DNA from: Marinobacter sp. SS13-12
Lineage (GTDB): Bacteria; Pseudomonadota; Gammaproteobacteria; Pseudomonadales; Oleiphilaceae
Assembly (NCBI RefSeq): GCF_030227115.1
Contig: NZ_JASSUA010000003.1
Span: 124,001 to 188,000 of the forward strand
Reading direction: 5' to 3'
DNA length: 64,000 nt
The notes under the pieces were generated by a model, which was given only the letters and a program-made list of their open reading frames with translations, made no database searches and was not told where the DNA came from. Position numbers and translations under genes: made by a program. This document shows, in pieces, positions 9,612-18,814 of the stretch. Numbering within the stretch: the first letter of the stretch is position 1; every line of letters begins with the position of its first letter.

Positions 9612-9713
9612 GTAGGTCGGATTAGGCGAAGCCGTAATCCGACAAACCGTAGGCAAGCTCAAGTCTTGAATGGGTCTCCAATTGTCGGATTACGCTTTGC
9701 TAATCCGACCTAC
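9612..9713. repeat. REP-like facing pair, locus 2
   Basis: GTAGGTCGGATTAG starts at 9612 with the unit running to about 9646, and its near reverse complement occupies 9682-9713. The pair fills the gap between the convergent uvrB and GNAT-C39 genes, a usual place for REP elements, and may act as a bidirectional terminator. The left unit has an extra G and C in its loop (GGCGAAGCC) compared with the 5677 unit. Confidence 0.9.
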
Positions 9714-9717
9714 GAAG

Positions 9718-10836
9718 CTAACCAACCCGCTTCGGCCCCACAATAACCGCAGCCTGCAACGGCTGGTTCTTGCCATAGCGTGACATACGGTCGAACACCC
9801 GGCGATCTACCGGCAGGTACTGCTTGTCAGCGACGGTTTCACCGATGTCCGTGTCAATCTCGGGGTCGTGCAGGTATACAAACTGGTCATCGATGGCGCA
9901 TACCGTTACCCAGTGGGGAACGCGGCTGCGGTTAAGCTGCCAGGTGCTGATCAGGATTATCGGAACCCGGCCTTCGTGGAGGGCCGCCTGCATACCGTCC
10001 AGGGTAAGGGGATCGTGGTGGAGCTCGATGCCGGTCTGGCCGATGTCGTAGAGGAAGCCCTCGTGCACCAGCTCAAGAACCCGTTTCTTGTCCTCATTGC
10101 GCACGGTGTCCTTGAATAACGCGCCCTCCTTGCTGATATAGGCGCTGGCGTGAAAACCCCGGTGCCATGCGGCCAGTGCCAGTCCGTGGGGGCCGCAGCC
10201 GCCGTGGCCGGCGAGCATGAAGATGGTGGTGGCCTCGCGCCAGAGTTTGAGCTCCTCCAGGGTGGTCATCATCTGCTGTTCGTCGAGCGTTGCCATGGCC
10301 ATGATCAGTGCCGCCGGGCCGCAGGAGAATTCGGTGGTCTGGGGGTAATAGGGCACTTCGGGAAATTCCCGGGACGGTTCATAGAACAGGATGCGGCGTT
10401 CGAAGCGCAGGGCAGTGCCGTGGTCTTCGTAATAATCCCGCAGGGTGCCAAACTGGCGGTAGCCCAGGCGCTGGTACAACCGAATCGCCGGGGCGTTGTC
10501 CTCCCGTACTTCCAGTCTCATCACGATGCGGTCGGCGTCCACTGCCGCGGCTTCGGCTTCGCGAACCAGTTGCTCGCCGATGTTGCGTCCGCGTTCAGAT
10601 GGCGACACCGCAATGGAATAGATGCGCGCCAGCCTGGTGGCCAGGCTCATCAGCACCAGGCAATAGCCCACCAGTTCTTCTCCGGCCACGGCGACAATCA
10701 AACGGTCCCTGGGCATGTCCAGAAAACGGCGAAAGCTGCGACGTGATATCCGGTCCTCGGTGAAGCAACGGCTTTCCAGCTCTACCAGTGCGTCCAGATC
10801 ATCGCCGGTGGCGTGACGAAATTCTAGTGATGTCAT
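9718..10836 (-). CDS. GNAT acetyltransferase fused to C39-like cysteine peptidase
   Basis: A 372-residue two-domain protein. Residues about 1-150 are a GNAT N-acetyltransferase (acetyl-CoA loop SPSERGRNIGEQLV; C-terminal NAPAIRLYQRLGYR). Residues about 160-372 resemble a C39/papain-like peptidase with Cys172 in FSCGPAALIMAM, His308 in RVPHWVTV and Asp324 in YLHDPE, a complete triad. Start chosen at MTSLEF (10836); the frame stays open upstream but the added residues do not look like a GNAT. It is divergent from a RimK-like ATP-grasp gene, a pairing I know from other gammaproteobacteria. Likely role: trimming or acetylating peptide-tagged targets made by that ligase (inference). Confidence 0.85.
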   Translation of the reverse strand: MTSLEFRHATGDDLDALVELESRCFTEDRISRRSFRRFLDMPRDRLIVAVAGEELVGYCLVLMSLATRLARIYSIAVSPSERGRNIGEQLVREAEAAAVDADRIVMRLEVREDNAPAIRLYQRLGYRQFGTLRDYYEDHGTALRFERRILFYEPSREFPEVPYYPQTTEFSCGPAALIMAMATLDEQQMMTTLEELKLWREATTIFMLAGHGGCGPHGLALAAWHRGFHASAYISKEGALFKDTVRNEDKKRVLELVHEGFLYDIGQTGIELHHDPLTLDGMQAALHEGRVPIILISTWQLNRSRVPHWVTVCAIDDQFVYLHDPEIDTDIGETVADKQYLPVDRRVFDRMSRYGKNQPLQAAVIVGPKRVG

Positions 10837-11079
10837 AGTGTCAGGACTCTGGGTAACGCAAAAAGTGACGGCTTGGCCGGATTCAGCTACGGCGGCTATT
10901 ATGAGTGAGAGCCGACATTGCCGGTAGCGTGTAATTATGCGTAAAAGCACGCATTTCCTGCCAATTGTAGGCTAACGCGTTACGGCGTATTGTTGCGCCA
11001 TTGTACAGGTCCGGCCTAAACGCGGTTGTCCTGTTTATCGTTCGCTATCCGGCACTGCCTTCATGGAGGAATGCCACTG

Positions 11080-12579
11080 ATGTCACGTTTGTTGATTGTT
11101 GTTGACCGGGCCAGGGATTGGGCACCGTATTACCCCAGCGAAGACGTGCTGACCTTCGACCAGTACCTGCAGTTTTCCGCACCCACCTCCAGCCGGGTTC
11201 GGGTTATTAACCTTTGCCAGAGCGCCCGTTATCTCAGCCGTGGCTACTACTGTTCCTTGCTGGCTGAGGCCCGGGGCCACCACGTCGTGCCATCGGTCAT
11301 GACCTTGAACGATCTTAGCCGCAAAGGGCTGTTTTCGCTGCAGCTGGATGAGCTGGACGCCAGTGTCATTAACTGGCTGGAGGCGTCCGGTTCCGAAATC
11401 GAGCCGGGGGGCGACAACAGCCATGCCACCCATGAAGTGCGCATTCGCACCTATTTTGGCCAGGCGGAACACGCGGACCTGAAACCGGTTGCACGGGCGT
11501 TGTTTGATCGCTTTCCGTGCCCGGTGCTGGAGGTGGTTTTCCGCCGCGGGAAAACCTGGCAGATTGCGTCCATGAAGCCGGGCTGCCCGGCTGATCTCAA
11601 GGGCAAAGAGCAGGACGCGTTTGCAGCGGCGTTCGACCGTTTCAGCAGCATGGTCTGGCGCAAACCCCGTACCCGCCGTCGCTATCGTTTTGACCTGGCG
11701 ATGTTGGTTAATGCGGAAGAAGAAATGCCGCCCAGCGACAGGGAAGCGCTGGAGAAGTTCGAGAAAGCCGGCAAGAAGCTGGGCATCAACGTAGAACAGA
11801 TTGGACGCCGTGACTATATGCGGCTGCCGGAATACGACGGTCTGTTTATTCGCGAGACAACGGCCATCGATCATCATACCTACCGTTTTGCCCGCAAGGC
11901 AGAAGCTGAGGGGATGGTGGTGATTGACGACCCTGTTTCGATTCTTCGTTGTACCAACAAGGTCTACCTGGCCGATCTGTTGAAGAACAACAAGATCCCG
12001 ACACCGAAGACCCTGATTCTGTCCAAGGACCAGAAGGACAGCGCAGAGCAGGTGATGCGTGAACTGGGCTTTCCTGCGGTTATCAAAATTCCGGACGGTG
12101 CCTTCTCCCGGGGTGTCACCAAACCGGAGGATGAAAAGTCCCTACGGGCTGGTCTCAAGGAGCTGTTCAAACAGTCCGCCCTGGTACTGGCACAGGAATA
12201 CCTGTACACCGACTACGACTGGCGCATCGGTGTTCTGGGCGGCAGGGCTATCTATGCCTGCAAGTACTTTATGGTGAAGGGGCACTGGCAGATCTATCAA
12301 CACGGCGGTTCAGAAGTGGACAGCGGCGGTTTCGAAACCATGCCCACCTACGAAGTGCCGAGGAACGTGATCCAGGCGGCGCTGAACGCCACCCGGCTCA
12401 TTGGCAATGGCCTTTACGGCGTGGACATCAAGCAGTCGGGCAACCGGGTGGCGGTGATTGAGGTAAACGACAACCCCAGCATCGACGGGGGGGTGGAAGA
12501 CCGTTTCCTCGGTGGCGAGCTGTACACACTGATCATGCAGGAATTCCTGTCCCGCATGGAGGACAACCGCCGCCGTTAG
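11080..12579 (+). CDS. RimK-like ATP-grasp ligase with N-terminal RLAN-type domain
   Basis: ATP-grasp enzymes of the RimK type join amino acids or peptides to a carboxylate. The 499-residue protein has an N-terminal domain of about 200 residues (starting MSRLLIVVDRARDW) of the kind seen only in this subfamily, and a C-terminal ATP-grasp domain with the metal-binding EVNDNPSIDGG near residue 461. Start set at 11080: GGAGGA (11065-11070) is nine bases away, while an in-frame ATG at 11071 touches it. Divergent from the GNAT-C39 gene, it probably forms a modification system with it; the substrate is unknown. Confidence 0.88.
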   Translation: MSRLLIVVDRARDWAPYYPSEDVLTFDQYLQFSAPTSSRVRVINLCQSARYLSRGYYCSLLAEARGHHVVPSVMTLNDLSRKGLFSLQLDELDASVINWLEASGSEIEPGGDNSHATHEVRIRTYFGQAEHADLKPVARALFDRFPCPVLEVVFRRGKTWQIASMKPGCPADLKGKEQDAFAAAFDRFSSMVWRKPRTRRRYRFDLAMLVNAEEEMPPSDREALEKFEKAGKKLGINVEQIGRRDYMRLPEYDGLFIRETTAIDHHTYRFARKAEAEGMVVIDDPVSILRCTNKVYLADLLKNNKIPTPKTLILSKDQKDSAEQVMRELGFPAVIKIPDGAFSRGVTKPEDEKSLRAGLKELFKQSALVLAQEYLYTDYDWRIGVLGGRAIYACKYFMVKGHWQIYQHGGSEVDSGGFETMPTYEVPRNVIQAALNATRLIGNGLYGVDIKQSGNRVAVIEVNDNPSIDGGVEDRFLGGELYTLIMQEFLSRMEDNRRR

Positions 12580-13754
12580 ACAACGGGCTGATTATCCGTG
12601 TGGGCGTGCCAGATTCTCAGGCTGCCGAACCAGGGGTGACTTCCCAGCTCGCGGCTGATCCGGTGCGCATCAGGAAGTGCTTCTGATTCGGGGATCTCCA
12701 TGAACAGCTCCATGTGAACCTTGTTGCGCAGAAAGTGGAGCCTGAGCCGGCTGTCAGGCGGCAGCTTTTTGATGTGTCGGCTTAACGCCTCCCGGATCTC
12801 CCCACGGCTGGGCAGTTGCTCCGAGGTCTGGGGATGGTCTTCGTCGTTTTCGGCATCAATATGGAAATTGATATCGAGGATATTATCCAGTTGCTCACGC
12901 ATGGCGGAAACTACCTGCATTCCTATCTGATGCCCTTCGGAGACGCTGATTTCCGGTCGCACTACCAGGTGAACATCCAGCATTATGTCGTGCCCCATGC
13001 GACGGCTGCGGAGCTCGTGAACGTTCCGCACCCCGTCGATGTTGGTAGCGACTTCCTTGAGCATTTTGGTGTCTTCCGGAGAGAGGCCGGTGTCCACCAG
13101 CTCTTTGACGCTGTCCCAGGTAAATTTCCAGCCAATACGAATAATAATAATGGAGATAACAACAGCTGCCAGGATATCCAGCCAGACGTAGCCAAGCATG
13201 GCGCCGACAGTGGAAAACAGCACAATGATGGATGAAAATGCGTCGGTGCGGCTGTGCCAGGCGTTGGCAATGATCAGATCCGAGCGAATTCTTATGCCTA
13301 CGCGACGGGTGTAGCGGTAAATCCATTCCTTGCTGCCAACTGATATGGCAGCGGCAACCAGGACAGGCCATTGTGGCAGATTCGCAGCGCTTTCTCCCAT
13401 CAGCCGAAGCGTGTTGTCCCACGCCAGGGCTGCGCCAACCGCAATCAGAAAACTGCCCAATACCAAGGTGCCCATGGTTTCAATGCGCTGATGTCCGTAG
13501 GGGTGGTCGGCATCGGGCCCCTGACGGGACACGCGCATGACCCCCAGAACCACAATATCCGAGGCGACATCACTGAATGAGTGAATGCCATCCACTATCA
13601 AGGCCTGGGAATGGAACAGTACACCACCGATGACCTTTATAACGCCCAGAACGGCATCCAGAAGCATGCCGATCACGGTCACTCTGGAAGCCGCTCTGCG
13701 CTCAGCTGACAGGTTATCCGCCTGCTGTGTGGCTGGGCTCTGGTGGTCTTTCAT
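12576..13754 (-). CDS. Cation diffusion facilitator family transporter
   Basis: A proton-coupled exporter of divalent metal ions (Zn, Fe, Mn or similar) in the inner membrane. The 392-residue protein has six predicted membrane segments, the metal-site motifs DGIHSFSD (TM2) and NAWHSRTDAF (TM5), and an extended cytoplasmic dimerisation domain (about 210-390). This is longer than FieF/ZitB (about 300), because an additional region follows the usual ZT-dimer domain. Start MKDHQS at 13754 has AGGAG eight bases upstream. Its stop overlaps the RimK-like gene's stop by four bases, convergently. Metal specificity not readable. Confidence 0.9.
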   Translation of the reverse strand: MKDHQSPATQQADNLSAERRAASRVTVIGMLLDAVLGVIKVIGGVLFHSQALIVDGIHSFSDVASDIVVLGVMRVSRQGPDADHPYGHQRIETMGTLVLGSFLIAVGAALAWDNTLRLMGESAANLPQWPVLVAAAISVGSKEWIYRYTRRVGIRIRSDLIIANAWHSRTDAFSSIIVLFSTVGAMLGYVWLDILAAVVISIIIIRIGWKFTWDSVKELVDTGLSPEDTKMLKEVATNIDGVRNVHELRSRRMGHDIMLDVHLVVRPEISVSEGHQIGMQVVSAMREQLDNILDINFHIDAENDEDHPQTSEQLPSRGEIREALSRHIKKLPPDSRLRLHFLRNKVHMELFMEIPESEALPDAHRISRELGSHPWFGSLRIWHAHTDNQPVV

Positions 13755-14160
13755 CTTTTTTGCTCCTGCGGCTGAGAAAGCCAGTATAACGATATTTCCG
13801 GCAAGCTCTGTAAAGGCTTTCCGACGCAAAAACTGAATGATTTATACACATCGTCGGGAAATGACTTCAAGGCAACATTTGGTGTCTTCTGTGCGTTCTT
13901 CAGGATAAAAACAAGTTTAACCTATTGATATATTTAGTAAAATAAACTGATCAAAAAATGATCAATTTGTAGACTGGCGCGGATATCAAGGGTTCGACGG
14001 CGTTGCCCCGCGATTTTCAACAGGGTTATCCACAGATTCCGTGGAAAAGGTCACAACACCTTAACGCTACAGACATTTTACTGTCATCTGGATTGTGTAA
14101 GGCGATGCTGTGGAAAAGTTCCGGTATACTCCGCGTCATTCTCGATCAGGGAGATTCTGT
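13755..14160. other. Intergenic region with DnaA-box-like sites and an AT-rich dyad
   Basis: A gene-free stretch between divergent genes. TTATACACA (13842-13850) and TTATCCACA (14026-14034) match the DnaA box consensus. Between them is an AT-rich segment (about 13915-13970) holding the dyad TGATCA-AAAAA-TGATCA (13948-13964). Promoters of pyrD and the metal transporter must be here. Two boxes are too few for an origin; a role in DnaA titration or regulation of pyrD is possible but unproven. Confidence 0.55.
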
Positions 14161-15180
14161 ATGTATGGCATTATGCGCGAATTGCTGTTCCGGCTGCCAC
14201 CGGAAACCGCCCATAATCTGACGTTATCCGGGCTGGACATGGCTGGGAAACTGGGGCTGCTGAAGGCACTCGTTACCGAGCCGGAGCCGCTCCCTGTGCG
14301 GGTGATGGGCCTGGATTTTCCCAACCCGGTCGGCCTGGCTGCCGGCCTGGACAAGAATGCCGATCACCTCGATGCCCTGGGCGCGCTGGGATTCGGGTTT
14401 ATCGAGGTGGGCACTGTTACGCCCCTCGCGCAGCCGGGAAACCCCAAGCCGCGCATGTTCCGGCTCCCTGAGCACCAGGCCATTATCAACCGCATGGGTT
14501 TCAACAACGAGGGCCTGGAGCACTTGCTGGAACGGGTGGACAAGCGTCGTTATTCCGGTGTGCTGGGTATCAATGTCGGCAAGAACAAGCTGACACCCAA
14601 CGAGGAATCCGAATCGGACTATCGAAAGGGCATCGCCGCGGTATACTCCCGTGCCGACTATATCACCGTGAATGTGTCATCCCCCAATACGCCGGGACTG
14701 CGGGACCTCCAGTTTGGTGACTCGTTAAAAGGCCTGATGCACGCCATCAAGGATGAACAGGCCCGGTGTGAAAAAGAGCTTGGCCGCTATGTGCCGCTGG
14801 CGGTGAAAATTGCCCCGGACATGGACGACGACGGTATCCGTTTTGTCGCGGCGGCATTGAAAGAGTCGGGGCTCGACGGGGTCATTGCAACCAATACCAC
14901 CATCGACCGTGACGCCGTTGCCGGGCACCGGTACGCGGAAGAGGCGGGTGGTCTGAGTGGAGTGCCAGTGCGGGCGCCTTCAACACGGGTGATCCAGGCA
15001 CTTTATGCAGAACTGGGTGATTCCCTGCCCATTATCGGGGTAGGCGGCATAACCGATGGCGCCAGCGCGGCCGAAAAAGTCCGGGCCGGAGCAAAGCTGG
15101 TGCAGGTGTACACAGGATTCATCTATCGCGGGCCGGCGCTGATACGGGAGTCTGTCGAGGCGATTCGTCAGTTGGGATGA
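14161..15180 (+). CDS. pyrD: Dihydroorotate dehydrogenase (quinone), class 2
   Basis: Oxidises dihydroorotate to orotate with FMN and passes electrons to quinone at the inner membrane face. The 339-residue protein (E. coli 336) has the N-terminal amphipathic helix region ([20 protein letters not shown]) for membrane docking, the FMN-site AAGLDKNAD (about 60-68), and the catalytic serine in NVSSPNTPG near residue 174, which marks class 2. The ATG has a GGGAGA site seven bases upstream; an in-frame extension to 14110 is unlikely. A sharp hairpin (15216-15234) follows. Confidence 0.97.
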   Translation: MYGIMRELLFRLPPETAHNLTLSGLDMAGKLGLLKALVTEPEPLPVRVMGLDFPNPVGLAAGLDKNADHLDALGALGFGFIEVGTVTPLAQPGNPKPRMFRLPEHQAIINRMGFNNEGLEHLLERVDKRRYSGVLGINVGKNKLTPNEESESDYRKGIAAVYSRADYITVNVSSPNTPGLRDLQFGDSLKGLMHAIKDEQARCEKELGRYVPLAVKIAPDMDDDGIRFVAAALKESGLDGVIATNTTIDRDAVAGHRYAEEAGGLSGVPVRAPSTRVIQALYAELGDSLPIIGVGGITDGASAAEKVRAGAKLVQVYTGFIYRGPALIRESVEAIRQLG

Positions 15181-15215
15181 CGGGGTTCTGAAAATGGTGG
15201 GGCCAGAAATAAAGT

Positions 15216-15234
15216 GGGCCCGCTTAGCGGGCCC
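15216..15234. terminator. Hairpin between convergent pyrD and rmf
   Basis: GGGCCCGC (15216-15223) pairs with GCGGGCCC (15227-15234) with a three-base loop. On the plus strand no T-run follows, while on the minus strand a weakly T-rich stretch (CTTTATTT) does. It probably helps end transcription between the convergent genes. Two further small GC hairpins lie at about 15237-15295. Confidence 0.5.
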
Positions 15235-15368
15235 GTGCGGGGAACGTACCCCGTGGCGCTTCATCGCATGGTACGGGTCGGGAGGACCCGTTTGGGTTGC
15301 TCTGAGTACTGCGTCAAATTGTGTTATTGAAAGATCAGATTAAAGATTCGGGGCTCAGGCAAACAGCG

Positions 15369-15578
15369 TCATGCCGTTACGTTCGCCAGTTTGTGGATAC
15401 CGGATACGCCGGTCATGCCCTCCCATTGATCTGTGCGGCCTTCTCGCCACCCGTTGAGCCATTCCTGGCGAACTTCCGGTTGTTCCAACGGGCAGCTGTC
15501 TTTTGCTTTACCGGACACGCCGGCCAGATAACCCCGTTTGAATGCACGAGCGTACATATCTCTTTTCTGTCTTTTCAT
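15369..15578 (-). CDS. rmf: Ribosome modulation factor
   Basis: RMF pairs 70S ribosomes into inactive 100S dimers during stationary phase or starvation. The 69-residue product starts MKRQKRD and carries the family segments 'RAFKRGYLAGVSGKAKD', the Cys-Pro of 'CPLEQ', and 'WLNGWREG'. The C-terminus is about 14 residues longer than E. coli RMF (55). Start at 15578 has GAGGA about six bases upstream; the open frame extends further but that part is unrelated. Lies between pyrD and rlmKL. Regulation by ppGpp is known in E. coli, not visible here. Confidence 0.93.
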   Translation of the reverse strand: MKRQKRDMYARAFKRGYLAGVSGKAKDSCPLEQPEVRQEWLNGWREGRTDQWEGMTGVSGIHKLANVTA

Positions 15579-15906
15579 GCCGTTCCTCACTAATGGATTA
15601 ACAGAACAAGCGTGTACACATCTGCCGTAGCCGAGACTCGGGGCAACCCTTCCGGGGTAACCCACTATTGTCAGGTATGGCCAGAGCAGTCAGGATCCTG
15701 TTAACAGAGAGCCCTTTTTTTGGCTCCCCGGAACGACGCGTCCTCTACAAGGTAGGACTAAACCAACGCCCTTGTACACTATTTATTTAATCTATATGAA
15801 GCTTTTCTTATAGTTGTGTGACATAACAACCCCCGGAAAAGCCGGGGGAATGCGCTATTCCCACGACCTTGACTTAGCTACACTAGAAACGACTCAGGAG
15901 TCGAAC
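15579..15906. other. Gene-free region between divergent rmf and rlmKL
   Basis: About 330 bases holding the leaders and promoters of rmf (minus) and rlmKL (plus). Visible structure: hairpin GAGCC...GGCTC around a seven-T loop near 15710-15725, and CCCCCGG (15830-15836) pairing with CCGGGGG (15842-15848) in the rlmKL leader. The region 15775-15815 is AT-rich. I see no gene. Confidence 0.5.
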
Positions 15907-18090
15907 GTGTCAGACCTTAACTTTTTCGTAACCTGCCCCAAAGGCCTGGAGTATCTGCTGGAGGACGAACTGCGTACCTTTGGTATGGATCCGGTCCGTA
16001 ATGCACCGGCAGGTGTCTGGGCCAACGGTACCCTTGAGAGCGGCTATCGCGCCTGCCTGTGGTCGAGGCTGGCTAACCGGGTCATCCTTCACCTTGCCGA
16101 TGTAGACGCCACCTCCGGCGACCAGATGCTTGGCGGCGTGACGGATCTGGAGTGGCAGCAGCATATTCCCGTGAATGGCAGTTTTCGTGTCAACTTTGTG
16201 GGCCAGAACGAGGAGATTCGCAACACCCAGTTCGGCGCCCAGCGAGTAAAGGACGGCATTGTCGACCGTCTGCGCAGTGCCAGTGGCCAGCGGCCCTCGG
16301 TCGATGCAAAGAATCCGGACGTTACCGTGTCTGCCCGCCTTAATCGCGGGAAATTGTCAGTGGGCATTGAGCTCAGTGGTGACAGTCTGCACAAGCGGGG
16401 CTACCGCACGGAAAAGGGCGCGGCGCCTTTGAAGGAAAACCTCGCGGCGGCATTGCTGACCCGATGCGGCTGGCCCGAGATCGCCAAAGCCGGAGGCGAC
16501 TTCATTGACCCCATGTGTGGCTCCGGCACATTGGTGATTGAAGCCGCCATGATGGCACTGGACCTTGCGCCCGGCCGTAAGCGCGAGCGCTTCGGGTTTG
16601 AGCGTTGGCTTGGGCACCAGCCGGATCTTTGGCTGGCGCTCCGCCAGGAGGCCGAGAAGCGTGCCTACGAAGGCAAGCAGGGTATCGATGGCCGTATGCC
16701 GTTGTTCCTTGGTTTTGATCAGGACCGGGGCGTGATCCAGACCGCCCGAAATAACCTGCAGCGCGCGGGCCTTGAAAACATAGTAACGGTCGAACAGCGG
16801 GCCATCGACGAATTTGCCCGGGACGAGAGCTGGGCCGAGACTGGCCTGGTGCTGGTGAACCCTCCCTACGGCGAACGCCTGAGTGAGCGCAAGGAGCTTG
16901 GCAACCTGTATCGCAGCCTGGGTGAAGCCGTGAAAGCTGCGTTACCGGGCTGGCGGCTGGGTGTGTTCACCGGTGCCCCTGAATACGGAAAATCCGTGGG
17001 CCTGCGCAGCTACAAACAGTATCGTCTTTACAATGGCAAGCTGCCGGCACAGCTGTTGCTGTTCACCGTGGACGATATGAGTTCAATGACCCCCAGGGAA
17101 CCAGATGTGCCTGGCGAGGTAACGCCCCGTATTGCCAACGAAGAGCGAGCGGCCATGCTCCGCAACCGTCTGAAGAAAAATCTGAAGACGGTCGGCCAGT
17201 GGGCCCGTAAACAGGGCATTGGCTGCTACCGCCTGTACGACGCCGATATGCCGGAGTTTGCCCTGGCCATTGATATCTATGAGGGTCGGGTGCACGTCCA
17301 GGAATACGCAGCGCCCAAGTCAGTGGATGAGCGTTCCGCACGGGAACGGCTTGCTGAGGCACTGGCGGTAATTCCGGAAGCCATCGGTGTTGAGCGGGAA
17401 GCTATGGTCTGCAAGCAGCGCCAGCGACAGGCTGGTACCAGCCAGTATGAAAAGCAGGCGGCCAGTGGTGAGTTCTTCAATGTTCACGAGCATGGGTGCG
17501 TGCTGAAGGTGAATCTCAAGGATTACCTGGATACCGGTCTGTTCCTGGACCATCGTCCGGTGCGGCACTGGATTCAGCAGCATGCACCAGGCAAGCGGTT
17601 TCTGAACCTGTTCTGTTATACCGGTGCAGCCACGGTTCATGCAGCCGTAGGCGGCGCGACCCGTTCACTGAGTCTCGATATGTCGAAGACCTATGTGAAC
17701 TGGGCGGAGGAGAATCTGGCGCTCAATCGTGCCGATGCCTCCCATCATCGGGTGGAGCAGGCGGATTGTCTGGCCTGGCTGGCGGCCAAACCCTCCGGTG
17801 ACCAGCGGTTTGACCTTATCTTCATGGATCCGCCCACCTTCTCGAATTCAGCGCGGATGGCCGGAGTGCTGGATATCCAGAAAGATCACGGGCGGCTGAT
17901 CCGGCAGGCGATGCAGCGGCTAACGTCTGAGGGGTTGTTGGTCTTTTCGACCAATTTCAGGCGCTTCAAGCTGGATGAGAGTCTGGAAGAAGAGTTCGCC
18001 ATTGAAGAGGTGACCCGCGACACGCTTGACCGGGATTTTCAGCGCAATGCGCGGATTCACCGGTGCTTTCATATCAGAACTCATATTTGA
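15907..18090 (+). CDS. rlmL: Bifunctional 23S rRNA (G2445-N2/G2069-N7) methyltransferase
   Basis: RlmKL methylates two guanines of 23S rRNA during 50S assembly. The 727-residue protein (E. coli 702) has an N-terminal THUMP domain, then an N2-G methyltransferase half with SAM loop DPMCGSGT (about 199-207) and catalytic NPPYGERL (about 318), then a second Rossmann methyltransferase half with NLFCYTGAATVHA and DPPTFSNS (about 641). The GTG at 15907 with GGAG seven bases upstream gives the family-typical start (SDLNFFVTCPKGLE). The last 17 bases overlap the end of the convergent outer-membrane gene. Confidence 0.96.
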   Translation: MSDLNFFVTCPKGLEYLLEDELRTFGMDPVRNAPAGVWANGTLESGYRACLWSRLANRVILHLADVDATSGDQMLGGVTDLEWQQHIPVNGSFRVNFVGQNEEIRNTQFGAQRVKDGIVDRLRSASGQRPSVDAKNPDVTVSARLNRGKLSVGIELSGDSLHKRGYRTEKGAAPLKENLAAALLTRCGWPEIAKAGGDFIDPMCGSGTLVIEAAMMALDLAPGRKRERFGFERWLGHQPDLWLALRQEAEKRAYEGKQGIDGRMPLFLGFDQDRGVIQTARNNLQRAGLENIVTVEQRAIDEFARDESWAETGLVLVNPPYGERLSERKELGNLYRSLGEAVKAALPGWRLGVFTGAPEYGKSVGLRSYKQYRLYNGKLPAQLLLFTVDDMSSMTPREPDVPGEVTPRIANEERAAMLRNRLKKNLKTVGQWARKQGIGCYRLYDADMPEFALAIDIYEGRVHVQEYAAPKSVDERSARERLAEALAVIPEAIGVEREAMVCKQRQRQAGTSQYEKQAASGEFFNVHEHGCVLKVNLKDYLDTGLFLDHRPVRHWIQQHAPGKRFLNLFCYTGAATVHAAVGGATRSLSLDMSKTYVNWAEENLALNRADASHHRVEQADCLAWLAAKPSGDQRFDLIFMDPPTFSNSARMAGVLDIQKDHGRLIRQAMQRLTSEGLLVFSTNFRRFKLDESLEEEFAIEEVTRDTLDRDFQRNARIHRCFHIRTHI

Positions 18091-18700
18091 AACCGGTTGA
18101 GAACTGGAAGGTGTTGGCGCCGGTTTCGGTATCTTCAAACAGCCGGCCGCCTTCCAGAACGATGAAACCGTTCTCCACCACCTCGAAATCCAGACCCAAC
18201 AGCCAGCTGACGCTGAACGAGCTGTCCGGGTATTCGTTTGCGAGGGAGGCGTATGGGGAGCGGTCATCCGGATCCGCCTCACGGGCCTTGCCGAGAGGGG
18301 TGAGAGTGGCGACCCCCTCAATGTGTGAAAACCCGAACTGGGCGTATGCGTTGGCGTAGTCGGTAACCGGGTAGTGGCCGCCGATGTACCAGCTGGCGAA
18401 GTATTCGATGTCCAGTTCCAGCTCGTTGTCGATTTCGCCGGTGGTAGTGCCCGCGCCTGCGCGGATTTCCACGTGGAAATGATCGGAGATGTGTGTGCCG
18501 AGCACCATGGAACCAGTGGAAGACATGGTTGTTTCCAGGGTGTTCTGACCGACAGAGCGGTGATTGAGGGCCGTTGCCAGGAGCCCGACGTAGGTCATGC
18601 CTTCGCGGGATTTTTTATCCTGGGCAATGGCGGTTGTGGTGGTCAGCAGGGCTGCCATGAGCAGGGCAGCCGTGGGGATATCTCGCAACAGCATGTTCAT
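18074..18700 (-). CDS. Small outer-membrane beta-barrel protein
   Basis: A 208-residue protein with a signal peptide (hydrophobic ALLMAALLTTTTAIAQ, cleaved about residue 26) and alternating strands of an OmpA/OmpW-like eight-stranded barrel ending in the aromatic C-terminal signature 'STGFKYEF', used for Bam-dependent insertion. No specific ligand can be assigned. The 3' end overlaps rlmKL by 17 bases in convergent orientation. AGGAAG lies ten bases before the ATG. Confidence 0.8.
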   Translation of the reverse strand: MNMLLRDIPTAALLMAALLTTTTAIAQDKKSREGMTYVGLLATALNHRSVGQNTLETTMSSTGSMVLGTHISDHFHVEIRAGAGTTTGEIDNELELDIEYFASWYIGGHYPVTDYANAYAQFGFSHIEGVATLTPLGKAREADPDDRSPYASLANEYPDSSFSVSWLLGLDFEVVENGFIVLEGGRLFEDTETGANTFQFSTGFKYEF

Positions 18701-18814
18701 TGTTATCGGGCTTCCTGGCGTTGTCGGATTCCGACAGATTCTGCCTTCTGTAACTGTTTGTTACGTCGACACAAGTCACAGTTCGCCCTGCTCGCAGTGC
18801 TGTCTGAGGTGGAG

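Noticed and set aside
13842..14034. A chromosomal replication origin
   Set aside because: Only two DnaA-like boxes and no dnaA, dnaN, gyrB or related genes nearby.
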